Of a DNA stretch of 43,075 nucleotides, positions 6,810 through 15,847 are shown piece by piece (the stretch's first letter is position 1; every line of letters begins with the position of its first letter). The position numbers and the translations under genes are program-made. The stretch lies in contig CAZESH010000004.1 in the NCBI GenBank assembly GCA_964514665.1, forward strand, positions 1 to 43,075, given 5' to 3'. Under the pieces are notes generated by a model. That model saw nothing but the letters and a program-made list of their open reading frames with translations. It was not told where the DNA came from and made no database searches. Source of the stretch: CAZESH01 sp964514665. GTDB taxonomy: Bacteria; Bacillota; Bacilli; Paenibacillales; KCTC-25726.

Positions 6810-8216
6810 GTGGATGAAAGTTTCGATACAGTAATCAAAAACGGCACCGTCGTTCTTCCCGGAGAAGTTAGACGGATCGATATCGGCATTCGCAACGGGA
6901 AAATTGCTGCATTGGCGGAAGGGATGGCTCCCGATTCGGCGCTTTGCACGATGGATGCGGAAAATCAATTGGTGATGTGCGGAATGATTGATGTGCATGT
7001 TCACTTGAACGAACCGAATTTGGGGCACTGGGAGGGCTTTAGCACGGGATCTGCCGCTCTTGCCGCGGGAGGCTGCACTTGTTATGCGGATATGCCGCTC
7101 AATGGTATTCCTCCGACGGTAAATTGCAAAGCTTTGGAATTAAAGCGGAGCCTGGCTGATGGCAGCTCGGCAGTCGATTATGCCTTTTGGGGCGGTCTGG
7201 TCCCGGATAATCTGGAAAAGCTGGAGGAACTGCATGCTGCAGGGGTCGTCGGCTTTAAAGCGTTCATGTCCAATCCGGGTGGAGAAGGGGAAGGGCGTTT
7301 TCGGGAGGTAGACTATACGACGCTATATGAAGGGATGAAGAGGATTGCCGCTTTCGATGGGTTGCTGGCGCTGCACGCGGAAAGCGATGCAATGACGGCG
7401 GAATTGACGGAAGCTGCTCTATCCGAGGGGCGCACCGGTGCAGCCGATTTTGCTGCGACGAGGCCTGTTGCGGCGGAACTGGAAGCTGTCCGTCAAGCGC
7501 TGGAAATAGCGGAGATAACCGGATGCCGTCTCCATTTTGTCCATATCAGCAGTCCCGAGACGGTTGATTTGATTGATGCGGCAAAGCGTCGAGGGCTCGA
7601 TGTTTCGCTGGAAACCTGCCCTCACTATTTGACTTTGACCGAAACCGATCTGCAAACGCTGGGTCCCGTGGCGAAATGCGCCCCGCCCTTGCGAAGCGGG
7701 AAAAGCCGGGAAGCGCTTTGGAAACAGCTTGCGGAAGGCAAGATCGATCTGATTTCCTCCGATCATTCGCCATGTCCCGAAACCATGAAGCTGAATCCGG
7801 AGCAAAATTTTTTCGCTGCATGGGGAGGCATTGCCGGAGCCCAGAACAGCCTGGAGCTTATGCTCCATGAAGGCTGGATTCGAAGATGGGTTCCGCTTCC
7901 CCGGCTTTCTGCGCTATTGTCCGCTCATCCGGCCAAGCGTTTGGGACTTTACCCCGGCAAGGGAGAGATTGCCGTCGGGTTTGACGCCGACTTGGCAATT
8001 GTGGATCCGAACCGGGAATATACACTGCAGCGCGGGCAACTGCTTCATCGCCATCCCCATAGTCCTTATATCGGCAAAACATTTTCCTGCAAAGTGACAG
8101 CCACCTTGTGCAGGGGGGAGCAGGTTTACTCGGAGGATAACGGGATCGTCCGCAATGGCGGGGGAGCTTTGATAATTCCTGTCTCAACCTTGGATGCCGG
8201 AAGGAGTTCGATTTGA
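6810..8216 (+). CDS. allB: Allantoinase
   Basis: A 468-residue dinuclear-metal amidohydrolase that opens the hydantoin ring of allantoin to allantoate. Metal-binding motifs are complete: H63-x-H65 (DVHVHLNEP), Lys150 (GFKAFMSNPG, the carboxylated lysine position), H189 (LHAES), H245 (VHISS) and D318 (SSDHSPCP). CPHYLTLT is also typical. The start is GTG at 6810, the codon that follows an AGGAGGAGGGG ribosome site; an ATG four bases on is out of frame. B. subtilis PucH is the counterpart. It abuts the allantoate amidohydrolase gene with no spacer. Dihydropyrimidinase and hydantoinase are close relatives, but the neighbours settle the call. Confidence 0.93.
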   Translation: MDESFDTVIKNGTVVLPGEVRRIDIGIRNGKIAALAEGMAPDSALCTMDAENQLVMCGMIDVHVHLNEPNLGHWEGFSTGSAALAAGGCTCYADMPLNGIPPTVNCKALELKRSLADGSSAVDYAFWGGLVPDNLEKLEELHAAGVVGFKAFMSNPGGEGEGRFREVDYTTLYEGMKRIAAFDGLLALHAESDAMTAELTEAALSEGRTGAADFAATRPVAAELEAVRQALEIAEITGCRLHFVHISSPETVDLIDAAKRRGLDVSLETCPHYLTLTETDLQTLGPVAKCAPPLRSGKSREALWKQLAEGKIDLISSDHSPCPETMKLNPEQNFFAAWGGIAGAQNSLELMLHEGWIRRWVPLPRLSALLSAHPAKRLGLYPGKGEIAVGFDADLAIVDPNREYTLQRGQLLHRHPHSPYIGKTFSCKVTATLCRGEQVYSEDNGIVRNGGGALIIPVSTLDAGRSSI

Positions 8217-9458
8217 ATGAAATTTTATGCTGACGCGCGTGCATTCTCCGCCTTGCCCCCGTTATTGGAAGAACTGGCCGCTTTCGGCATGGGTGCAGAC
8301 GGGGGCGTGACAAGGCTGCTGTATTCCGCAGATTGGAAAAACGCCCAGTTGTTTTTGGCGCAGAAAATGAAGGAAGCAGGACTTGAGGTTCGTTTCGATC
8401 GGGTTGGAAATTTGTACGGGAGATTGCCGGGTCGCGACCCGGATGCGCCGGTTGTTTTGACGGGCTCCCATATCGACACGGTTCGTGCCGGAGGCAAGTA
8501 TGACGGTGCTTACGGCGTTGCTGCGGGATTCATGGCGCTTTCCTATCTGAAGGGAACCTGCGGTTTGCCAGATAAGACGCTTGAAGTCGTGTCATTTTGC
8601 GAGGAGGAAGGGAGCCGTTTTCCGATCTCCTTTTGGGGTTCGGGCAGTGTGGCCGGAATGTATACGCCGGCTGCCGGGGAAGGGATTTTCGATGCTGAAG
8701 GGGAATCGCTGATGACTGCGATGCAATTGGCCGGATTCGGTCAGCGGGTGCAGCCTGTCTGCAGCAGAAGCGATATTGAAGCGTTTGTCGAAGTTCACAT
8801 TGAGCAAGGGATTGTTTTGGAACGGTCAAACAAACGGATTGGCGTTGTGAATGCGATAGCGGGGCAGAGGAGATACAGCGTTTTGCTGAAGGGCAGAACG
8901 GATCATGCAGGAACGACGCCGATGCCGATGCGTCTCGACGCTTTGGCGGGCGCTTCGGAAATGATGGTTTGGCTGGAAGGGCAGGCAATAAAAGCCGGAG
9001 ATTCGATGGTGGCGACTGTGGGGCGGTTGGAAGCGAAACCGAATGCTTCGAATGTCATTCCCGGTGAAGTAACGTTTTCGCTTGATATTCGCCATGACTC
9101 TGAGTTGAAATTATCGAGCTTCTGCAGTGAAACGTTGAATGTCTTTGAAACGATCGCGCGAAGCAGAGGTTTGCAACTTGAAATCAGGTCATGGCTTGAA
9201 ACAAAGCCGGTTCCGATGAACGGCGTGTTGACGGAAAAGCTGGAGCGCATTTGTGAAAATATGGAGCTGCCTTATAGGCGAATGATCAGCGGCGCCGGCC
9301 ATGACGCCCAGGTCATGGCCTCGATTTGTCCTGCCGCGATGATTTTCGTGCCCAGCAGCAACGGAGTCAGCCACTCTCCGCAAGAGCATACAGCGGCGGA
9401 GCACCTTGCGCAAGGCGCTGCCGTATTGGCAGCCTGCTTGTATGATTTAGCTTACTGA
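8217..9458 (+). CDS. allC: Allantoate amidohydrolase (M20 family)
   Basis: A 413-residue M20-type metallo-hydrolase that removes ammonia and CO2 from allantoate to give ureidoglycine (B. subtilis PucF, E. coli AllC). Metal ligands are recognisable: H85 (TGSHIDTV), D96 (GGKYDGAYG), E131 (FCEEEGSRF), H194 (EVHIEQG) and H386 (GVSHSPQE). GRTDHAGTTPMPMR marks the dimerisation/substrate region shared with N-carbamoyl-amino-acid hydrolases. The ATG follows immediately after the allantoinase stop with AAGGAG 10 bases upstream. N-carbamoyl hydrolase activity is the alternative, made unlikely by its place in the operon. Confidence 0.92.
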   Translation: MKFYADARAFSALPPLLEELAAFGMGADGGVTRLLYSADWKNAQLFLAQKMKEAGLEVRFDRVGNLYGRLPGRDPDAPVVLTGSHIDTVRAGGKYDGAYGVAAGFMALSYLKGTCGLPDKTLEVVSFCEEEGSRFPISFWGSGSVAGMYTPAAGEGIFDAEGESLMTAMQLAGFGQRVQPVCSRSDIEAFVEVHIEQGIVLERSNKRIGVVNAIAGQRRYSVLLKGRTDHAGTTPMPMRLDALAGASEMMVWLEGQAIKAGDSMVATVGRLEAKPNASNVIPGEVTFSLDIRHDSELKLSSFCSETLNVFETIARSRGLQLEIRSWLETKPVPMNGVLTEKLERICENMELPYRRMISGAGHDAQVMASICPAAMIFVPSSNGVSHSPQEHTAAEHLAQGAAVLAACLYDLAY

Positions 9459-9473
9459 CAGGAGCGAAAAGCG

Positions 9474-10733
9474 ATGACAAAATTATTCGGCGAATTGTCG
9501 GTTTCTGAACGCATGATCATGACGCCCGGTCCCGTCGAGGTCGATCCGCGCGTGCTGAGGGCGCTGTCTTTTCCCGTAGTGGGACAATTTGATCCCGAGT
9601 TTACGGATCTGATGAACGAGACGATGGAAATGCTGAGACGATTGTTCCGGACGGGCAACCGCTGGGCTTATCCGGTCGACGGCACTTCGCGTTCCGGCAT
9701 TGAAGCGGCTTTAGCCAGCTTGATTGTGCCCGGAGATCGTGTGCTGGTTCCGATTTACGGACGATTCGGTTATTTGCTCTATGAAATTGCCGAACGCTGC
9801 GGAGGGGCGGTGATTCCGCTGGAGAAACAGTGGGGGACGGTTTTTGAGCCTGGAGAAATCATAGAAGCGATTAATAGAGAAGCGCCGGATTTGGTCGCGC
9901 TTGTTCATGGGGAAACCTCGACAGGGCAGATGCAGCCGCTGGACGGAATTGGCGAAGCGTGCCGTGAAGCCGGCGCGCTGCTTGTTGTCGATGCGGTCGC
10001 GACGATTGGCGGGGTGCCCGTAGAAACCGATGCTTGGAATCTCGATGTGGTCATTGGCGGCACGCAAAAGTGCTTGTCGATTCCACCCGGAATGGCTCCG
10101 ATCACTTACAACGATAGGGCTGAACGCAGGTTGGCGGCACGCAAGCGGATCGAACGGGGGCTGCGCGGGAATGCAGCTTTGATCGAAACGGAAGCTTTGC
10201 AGGCGGCACGGATCCAAAGCAATTATCTGGATTTAAGTCAGCTTCAGGATTACTGGAGTCCGGCGAGGTTGAACCATCATACGGAAATGACCTCGATGCT
10301 GTACGCGCTTAGGGAAGGTGTGCGGCTTGTGTTGGCCGAGGGTCTGCAAGCCCGCTTTGCCCGCCATCGCCTGCACGAGACGGCATTGGTCGCCGGCCTG
10401 CAGGCAATGGGTCTGTCTTTATACGGCGATTCCCGACACAAGCTGGCGGTTGTCACCTGCATCGATATCCCGGCCGGCGTGGATGGGGAACGGGTTCGTT
10501 CCATGCTGCTCCGCGACTTTGGGATCGAGATAGCCAGTTCGTTCGGAAAGCTGAAGGGGAAAATCTGGAGAATCGGAACGATGGGATACAGCTGCAGGCA
10601 GACGAATGTCCTGCATTTGTTGGGAGCGCTGGAAGCCGTGTTGATTCGATGCGGATTCAAACTGCCCGCAGGCCAAGCCTTGCAGGCGGCGCTTGATACC
10701 TATGACAGAACAATGAAGACAACCACAATATGA
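9474..10733 (+). CDS. pucG: (S)-ureidoglycine--glyoxylate aminotransferase
   Basis: A 419-residue class-V PLP aminotransferase that passes the amino group of ureidoglycine to glyoxylate, giving oxalurate and glycine, as characterised for B. subtilis PucG. Seen: TPGPVEVDPRVLRA near the N-terminus, VDAVATIGG with Asp173 contacting the cofactor, and GGTQKCL with PLP-binding Lys199. The C-terminal domain is complete (SSFGKLKGKIWRIGTMG). It is the last gene of the uric-acid operon; the stop is 8 bases before a nitrogen box that starts the next transcription unit. Alanine- or serine-glyoxylate aminotransferase is the close alternative by family. Confidence 0.9.
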   Translation: MTKLFGELSVSERMIMTPGPVEVDPRVLRALSFPVVGQFDPEFTDLMNETMEMLRRLFRTGNRWAYPVDGTSRSGIEAALASLIVPGDRVLVPIYGRFGYLLYEIAERCGGAVIPLEKQWGTVFEPGEIIEAINREAPDLVALVHGETSTGQMQPLDGIGEACREAGALLVVDAVATIGGVPVETDAWNLDVVIGGTQKCLSIPPGMAPITYNDRAERRLAARKRIERGLRGNAALIETEALQAARIQSNYLDLSQLQDYWSPARLNHHTEMTSMLYALREGVRLVLAEGLQARFARHRLHETALVAGLQAMGLSLYGDSRHKLAVVTCIDIPAGVDGERVRSMLLRDFGIEIASSFGKLKGKIWRIGTMGYSCRQTNVLHLLGALEAVLIRCGFKLPAGQALQAALDTYDRTMKTTTI

Positions 10734-10741
10734 CGCAATTG

Positions 10742-10758
10742 TGTTATTAAATATTACA
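10742..10758 (+). promoter_or_regulatory. TnrA/GlnR nitrogen box upstream of ABC/catabolic operon
   Basis: TGTTATTAAATATTACA matches TGTNA-N7-TNACA perfectly. A canonical TnrA spacing would put a start near 10800 (TAAAAT at 10798-10803 is a poorly placed -10), while the best promoter begins at 10826, so activation from a distance or two starts are possible. Confidence 0.7.
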
Positions 10759-10773
10759 TCTTTGGGTGATTGG

Positions 10774-10797
10774 AACAACTTAACGTTGTTTTTTTGT
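10774..10797 (+). terminator. Weak stem-loop with T-run after pucG
   Basis: AACAAC and GTTGTT form a 6-bp stem around TTAAC, followed by a run of T. It could be a weak terminator for the purine operon, or an operator, as it lies between the nitrogen box and the next promoter. Confidence 0.3.
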
Positions 10798-10825
10798 TAA
10801 AATCCACAAATTAATGTTAGATAAA

Positions 10826-10854
10826 TTGACCATAATATTTCATCGAATTAAAAT
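10826..10854 (+). promoter_or_regulatory. SigA-type promoter for the ABC/catabolic operon
   Basis: -35 TTGACC (10826-10831), 17-bp spacer, -10 TAAAAT (10849-10854). The predicted start near 10861 gives a leader of about 48 bases before the binding-protein gene. Confidence 0.6.
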
Positions 10855-10908
10855 ATGCCTATCAACCTCAAAAAATTGCAGCTATTCAACGGGAGGAGAA
10901 AAAAGGAT

Positions 10909-12015
10909 ATGAAAGGAATATTCCGGCTTAAAAGATTTGGCACAAAACGCAGTGCGGCATTATCGATTTGCATGGTATTGGTGGCGTCCCTGCTTGGCGC
11001 TTGCGGAAGCGGCAAACAAGCGGCCGAACCTTCCGTATCATCCGCAGCCACCTCAGCTTCACCGGCGGCCGCTGCCAGTCCGGCGCCCGAATCGGCTGCA
11101 CCCGAGGCTGCTGCTGCGCCGCAAGCTTTGGTTCCCGCCACTCTGGTTTTGAATTGGTTTGCCGAGCCTGAGCACGGGGGGAATTTCGCGGCATTGGCCA
11201 AAGGCTATTACAAAGATGCGGGTCTGGATATGACGTTGACACCGGGAGGACCGTCGATTTCATCCACGCAGATCGTGGCTTCCGGCAAGGCGCAATTCGG
11301 CATGTCCAATGGAGACGACATCCTGGTGGCCAGACAGGAAGGTCTTCCGATCGTGGCGATCGCAACTGCTTTTCAGAAGAGTCCGCAGGTGCTGATCTAC
11401 CATAAAGGCTCCGGCATCAAGGACTTCGCCGATTTGAACGGCCATAAGGTTTATGTGGCGCCTACGGCAAGCTTTTGGCAATTCATGAAAAAGAAATTCA
11501 AGCTGGATAAAGCCCAGGAAATGAAATACACGGGTCAATTGGTCAGCTTCGTCAATGATCCGAATGCCGTCACGCAAGGATACATCACTTCGGAGCCGTA
11601 TACGCTGATGAAGCAAAATGTCGATTTTGGAACGCTGCTGAACGCAGACTCCGGCTATAACATTTACGCGAATGTTTATTTCACCACCGAGAAGATGATC
11701 GCGGAGCATCCGGACCAGGTAAAGGCATTTGTCGAAGCTACGGTAAAAGGATGGGACTATTATAAAACCCATTACGAGGAAATCAATCCTGCGATCAAAG
11801 AAAAGAACCCGGACATGGATTTGGATATGATGAAATACAGCGCAGAGAAAGAAATGGATTTCGCTTTTGGCGGCGATGCGGCCACGAAAGGCACCGGCAT
11901 CATGACGGCTGAACGTTGGAGTGAAGTGCAGCAGCAGCTTTTGGATGTAGGCATCCTGAAAACCAAGGAGGACATCAATAAGGTGTTCACTACGAAATTC
12001 CTGCCGGCACCCTAG
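10909..12015 (+). CDS. ABC transporter substrate-binding lipoprotein, NMT1/THI5-like
   Basis: A 368-residue extracytoplasmic binding protein. The signal peptide ends in the lipobox LGAC with Cys32 as the lipid anchor, followed by an Ala/Pro/Ser-rich linker to about residue 75. The mature domain starts LVLNWFAEPEHGGNFAALAKGYY, the pattern of the NMT1/THI5/SsuA family, whose members bind thiamine-type pyrimidines, taurine, sulfonates, nitrate and related small ligands. The start is ATG 10909, behind GGGAGGAG at 10891-10898; an in-frame ATG at 10855 lies upstream of the predicted transcript start. With the permease (12114) and the ATPase (17930) it makes a complete importer, presumably for the compound dismantled by the enzymes between and after them. 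The ligand is not known. Confidence 0.88.
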   Translation: MKGIFRLKRFGTKRSAALSICMVLVASLLGACGSGKQAAEPSVSSAATSASPAAAASPAPESAAPEAAAAPQALVPATLVLNWFAEPEHGGNFAALAKGYYKDAGLDMTLTPGGPSISSTQIVASGKAQFGMSNGDDILVARQEGLPIVAIATAFQKSPQVLIYHKGSGIKDFADLNGHKVYVAPTASFWQFMKKKFKLDKAQEMKYTGQLVSFVNDPNAVTQGYITSEPYTLMKQNVDFGTLLNADSGYNIYANVYFTTEKMIAEHPDQVKAFVEATVKGWDYYKTHYEEINPAIKEKNPDMDLDMMKYSAEKEMDFAFGGDAATKGTGIMTAERWSEVQQQLLDVGILKTKEDINKVFTTKFLPAP

Positions 12016-12045
12016 ATTTTTTTAGTAGAAATTTCAAGGTTTTCC

Positions 12046-12080
12046 GTATCCGGGACTTGGGTTCGTCAAGGCCCGGATAC
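12046..12080 (+). terminator. Intercistronic stem-loop after binding-protein gene
   Basis: GTATCCGGG (12046-12054) pairs with CCCGGATAC (12072-12080); after one mismatch, CTTG pairs with CAAG around a 7-base loop. No T-run follows. Such hairpins usually protect the binding-protein mRNA or trim expression of the permease, so partial attenuation rather than full termination is likely. Confidence 0.6.
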
Positions 12081-12113
12081 TTTCCAACCCATAATATAGA
12101 AAGGAGAATGATC

Positions 12114-13013
12114 ATGGCAGTGGATGAGTTGTATTCCCGCATTTTGCAGGATGAAATTTATCCCGGACGAGAACGCTCCGCTTGGATTGATAAATTCGGG
12201 AACAGCTTATCAGGCGGAGGCTCTTCGTTTTTTGGTATAGTCAAGCGGCTCCTGCCCCCGCTGCTGGCTTTTATCGTATTCATCGGCGGATGGCAATTGA
12301 TCGTTTACGCATTTAAATTCCCGCCTTATCTGGTGCCGAAGCCTACGGACATTGTCAAGGCGGCGATCGAAAACAGGCATGAGCTATGGGTCTCGGTTTC
12401 CACCACGACGATCGAATCCATTCTGGGTTTTTTGTTAAGTATTGTTCTGGGCATAGCTGGAGCCATTTTGCTGGCAAGTTCGAAGATGATCGAGAAGAGC
12501 GTTTATCCTTATGCCATTATATTGCAAACCATTCCGATTGTGGCGGTAGCCCCGATTATTGTGATCTGGTTTGACGCGGGATTAAAGGCGATTGTGATTA
12601 TCGCTTTTTTGATCGGATTTTTCCCCATGCTGTCCAATACACTGATCGGACTTAATTCCACGGAACACAACATGAGAAATTTATTTTATCTGTACAACGC
12701 CAATTCATTCCAATCGATGTGGAGACTCCGCATTCCCGCCGCATTGCCGTATATTGTCGCAGGCATGAAAATTTCTTGTACGCTTTCCGTGATTGGAGCC
12801 ATTGTTGGAGAATATATCGCAGGCATTGGCGGCGGGAACGGCGGACTCGGTTACGCCATCACCTATGCGGCGGCCCGGCTGAAAACCCCGTATTTATTCG
12901 CTTGCGGATTATCCGCTTCGCTGCTGGGAATTCTTTTCTTTCTGCTGGTTAATGTTTTTGCCAAGTGGATGCTGAGCTCTTGGCATGAATCGGAGATGAG
13001 ACGCGACAGTTAA
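12114..13013 (+). CDS. ABC transporter permease (SsuC/TauC/ThiX type)
   Basis: A 299-residue integral membrane protein with about six hydrophobic segments after a 40-residue cytoplasmic N-terminus. The coupling loop (EAA-like motif, about residues 200-225, FQSMWRLRIPAALPYIVAGM) marks it as an importer subunit that docks with the ATPase. ATG 12114 is chosen because AAGGAG ends 7 bases upstream; ATG 12108 is too close to that site. It follows the binding-protein gene after a 98-base gap holding a stem-loop and is followed by the second Rieske gene after 19 bases. Its ATPase partner is most likely the gene at 17930. Confidence 0.9.
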   Translation: MAVDELYSRILQDEIYPGRERSAWIDKFGNSLSGGGSSFFGIVKRLLPPLLAFIVFIGGWQLIVYAFKFPPYLVPKPTDIVKAAIENRHELWVSVSTTTIESILGFLLSIVLGIAGAILLASSKMIEKSVYPYAIILQTIPIVAVAPIIVIWFDAGLKAIVIIAFLIGFFPMLSNTLIGLNSTEHNMRNLFYLYNANSFQSMWRLRIPAALPYIVAGMKISCTLSVIGAIVGEYIAGIGGGNGGLGYAITYAAARLKTPYLFACGLSASLLGILFFLLVNVFAKWMLSSWHESEMRRDS

Positions 13014-13032
13014 GAACAAGGAGGGGACGCGG

Positions 13033-14109
13033 ATGCTTCAAACCCGGCAAACGGTTTTAAGAAAATTCTTTTATCCGGTGGCGCCGGTATCGCACCTGGT
13101 TGACGGACCCAAATCACTGCGCATATTCGGAGAGTACATCGTCGTTTGGCTGGATGAGCGCAATCAGCCGGCTGCGGCTGTCGATCGCTGCTGTCACCGC
13201 TCGGCAAAGCTTTCCATCGGGACATTGCGCGAGGGCTGTATCGTTTGTCCGTATCATGGATGGACTTTCGACCGTGACGGCAAATGCGTCTATTTTCCGC
13301 AATCCCAGTTGGAGAATCCTCCGAAGGTATACAAAATCAAAGCTTATCACTGTGAAGAACGGTATGGCTATGCATGGGTCGCGTTAGATGAACCCTTGGC
13401 TGAAATTCCTGTTTTCAAACGTTCCGACGATAAGGAATTTCGTCAAATCGATGAATTTTACCACGTGATTCACTGCTCGGCTCTTCGTTTGATGGAAAAT
13501 TCCTTTGATAACGCCCATATTGCCTTTGTGCATCATCGCACCTTCGGCGACAATCAGGATCCGATCCCTGCGGAAAACGAGATCGTTGAAGGGGAATTGG
13601 GATTCGATATGTACAGTGAAGTTCGAGTGACCAACAAGCTGAACGAGAAAATTAAGTCGATCAATGTTACTGGCAAGGAGACGGTTCGCAAAACACATTC
13701 CCGCTGGTTTATGCCCTTTATCCGGCAAACGGATATCACGTATCCGAGCGGACTGGTGCATTCCATCGTGACCTGTGCAACGCCGATTGACGATGCATCC
13801 TGCATGCTGACTCAATTTGTTTTTAGAAGCGATAAAGAAGCGGATGTTCCGGCGGAAAGCGTGATTGCTTTCGATCGGGCCGTAGTGGCCGAGGATATGG
13901 CCGTGCTGGAATCGACCGATCCCGATGTGCCGCTGGATCTGAAGCTGCGCATGGAAACCCACATGCATTCCGATAAGCCGGGCATTTTGATGAGGGAAAT
14001 GCTGCTGAAATTACTGCAGCGGCACGGTGAAGCCGAAGTGCTTTCACAGCCCGATGCTCCTCCGCTGTTTCAAATGGAGGAATTGCCGTCGGTCAAGGAA
14101 AAGGCATAG
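13033..14109 (+). CDS. Rieske 2Fe-2S oxygenase, alpha subunit (second copy)
   Basis: A 358-residue Rieske non-heme iron oxygenase. Cluster ligands are C53-x-H55 and C72-x2-H75 (CCHRS and CPYHGW); the catalytic iron site is D159-x2-H162-x4-H167 (DNAHIAFVH). It differs clearly from the copy at 723, starts directly at the Rieske domain and carries a longer C-terminal part, somewhat like the pheophorbide-oxygenase class. It is embedded in the ABC/catabolic operon and so probably performs the first attack (hydroxylation or N/O-dealkylation) on the imported compound. No ferredoxin reductase is nearby; the flavoprotein at 17201 is the only redox partner candidate in the operon. Substrate unknown. 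Confidence 0.87.
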   Translation: MLQTRQTVLRKFFYPVAPVSHLVDGPKSLRIFGEYIVVWLDERNQPAAAVDRCCHRSAKLSIGTLREGCIVCPYHGWTFDRDGKCVYFPQSQLENPPKVYKIKAYHCEERYGYAWVALDEPLAEIPVFKRSDDKEFRQIDEFYHVIHCSALRLMENSFDNAHIAFVHHRTFGDNQDPIPAENEIVEGELGFDMYSEVRVTNKLNEKIKSINVTGKETVRKTHSRWFMPFIRQTDITYPSGLVHSIVTCATPIDDASCMLTQFVFRSDKEADVPAESVIAFDRAVVAEDMAVLESTDPDVPLDLKLRMETHMHSDKPGILMREMLLKLLQRHGEAEVLSQPDAPPLFQMEELPSVKEKA

Positions 14110-14129
14110 ATCGGAAAGGAGCATGAACG

Positions 14130-15806
14130 ATGCAATTCGGCAATGTAACCGTCAGGCTGGATGTGCCCTGCCGGCTTCGCGACGGAACTACGCTCTATGC
14201 GGATATATTCCTGCCGGATGAATCCGGCGAATATCCGGTGCTGCTCATGCGCCAGCCCTATAGTCGGAAAATTGCCTCGACGGTCAGCTATGCGCATCCG
14301 GTGTGGTATGCCCATCAAGGTTATATGGTGATCGTGCAGGATGTGCGGGGGCGCGGGGATTCCGAAGGCGATTTCATCCCGTTCGTCAACGAAGCGCAGG
14401 ACGGATACGACACAGTGGAGTGGGCGGCCGCTTTGCCGAATTCAAACGGGCGGGTCGGCATGTACGGTTTTTCCTATCAAGGCGTCACCCAGTGGGCGGC
14501 CGCTTCGCTTCATCCACCCGGCTTGACGACCATTATCCCCGGCATGACCACGGCAGACATCCATCGCTGGATTTATCCCTTCGGAAGCTTTTCTCAGGGG
14601 TTGTTGATTTGGGCATTTCAGCTGGCCCGAGATTCCGCGAGAAGGGCGGGTGATCCCCTGGCGGAGACGATTTGCACGCAAATCATGAGCGATCCCCGGG
14701 AAATGCTCGCGCATTTGCCGCTGAATGATCGGCATCCGATTCTGGAAAAGTATTGCCCGGCGTATTTCGATTGGGTGGATCATCCCGAATACGACGACTA
14801 CTGGAAAGGGATGAACTGGCTTGAGGCGTTTGTCCGTTCGCCGATTCCCAGTTTTCATATCGGAGGGTGGTATGATTTTCTGCTTGCGGGCACGGTCCAA
14901 TCGTTCAGGGCGCTGCAGCAGTCGGGGCACACGCCGGATTTGTTTCACCGTTTGGAAATCGGGCCCTGGGTGCATATCCCGTGGGGCCGAAAAGCGGGAG
15001 GCATCGATCATGGTCTTGAAGCTGCAGGCAGCATGCATATGAAGCAGCTGCTCTGGTTGGATTATTGGCTGAAAGGGAAACGGGACAACGGATTGTTCGA
15101 TTCGCCGCCGGTGCGGTATTTTGAACTGGAAAGCATGCGTTGGAGAGCTGCGGAGCGATTTCCGGACGATTCATCCGCACGAAGATGGTACTTGTCGGGC
15201 TCGCAGACACCGGCGAACGGAGCGCTTGGCGGCGGCAAATTGAAGGAATCGGTTAAAGCGCTTGACGGCAAAGCGGCACCGGATGTGTTCGTCTATGATG
15301 CGCGTCTGCCGATGCCGCTTGAGTCTTATGCGCCTATGGATCGCAGCGTGCAGCAGGAACGCTACGAGATTCTGGTTTATACGGGCGATCCTTTTAAGAA
15401 GAGCTTAAGGGTGTTCGGGGCTCCAAAGGTGGGGATCATATGCCAAACGTTGGATGGCCCGACCGATATCGTAGCCATTCTTACCATGCTGTATCCGGAC
15501 GGGAGAGCCCTGTTTCTCTCCGTGGGACGTACGGAGATTGGAACACAATCCGTTGAGGAGGGTGCATGGCAGACAGTCGAATTCGAGATGAAGCCTTTTG
15601 CGGCCAAGTTTCCCCGCGGTTCGAAACTTCGCTTGGAGCTTACCGGCAGCGCATTTCCGACGCTGTTTCGGCATCCGAACGGGATGGCGATGAAGCAGGC
15701 TCATCGGGCAGGTGCGGGTGATCTGAATATCGCTGTGGTAGCAGTAACGAGCCGGGAAGGCATGGAATCTTGGATTGAGCTGCCGATTGTGCCGGAAGGC
15801 GGTTGA
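14130..15806 (+). CDS. CocE/NonD-family alpha/beta hydrolase
   Basis: A 558-residue serine hydrolase of the X-Pro dipeptidyl-peptidase/cocaine-esterase family. The nucleophile is Ser115 in GFSYQG; GRGDSEG (about 75-81) and GGWYDF carry conserved acid and oxyanion-region residues, and the catalytic His is probably in GPWVHIPWG. The last ~200 residues form the family's jelly-roll domain. Characterised members hydrolyse esters, amides and acyl groups of bulky substrates. AAAGGAG precedes the ATG. Here it may remove an acyl or ester group from the imported molecule. Cytosolic, with no signal peptide. The substrate cannot be read from sequence. Confidence 0.85.
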   Translation: MQFGNVTVRLDVPCRLRDGTTLYADIFLPDESGEYPVLLMRQPYSRKIASTVSYAHPVWYAHQGYMVIVQDVRGRGDSEGDFIPFVNEAQDGYDTVEWAAALPNSNGRVGMYGFSYQGVTQWAAASLHPPGLTTIIPGMTTADIHRWIYPFGSFSQGLLIWAFQLARDSARRAGDPLAETICTQIMSDPREMLAHLPLNDRHPILEKYCPAYFDWVDHPEYDDYWKGMNWLEAFVRSPIPSFHIGGWYDFLLAGTVQSFRALQQSGHTPDLFHRLEIGPWVHIPWGRKAGGIDHGLEAAGSMHMKQLLWLDYWLKGKRDNGLFDSPPVRYFELESMRWRAAERFPDDSSARRWYLSGSQTPANGALGGGKLKESVKALDGKAAPDVFVYDARLPMPLESYAPMDRSVQQERYEILVYTGDPFKKSLRVFGAPKVGIICQTLDGPTDIVAILTMLYPDGRALFLSVGRTEIGTQSVEEGAWQTVEFEMKPFAAKFPRGSKLRLELTGSAFPTLFRHPNGMAMKQAHRAGAGDLNIAVVAVTSREGMESWIELPIVPEGG

Positions 15807-15847
15807 GAAAACCGCTGATTATAAAAATCGAAGATAAGGAGTCTGCC

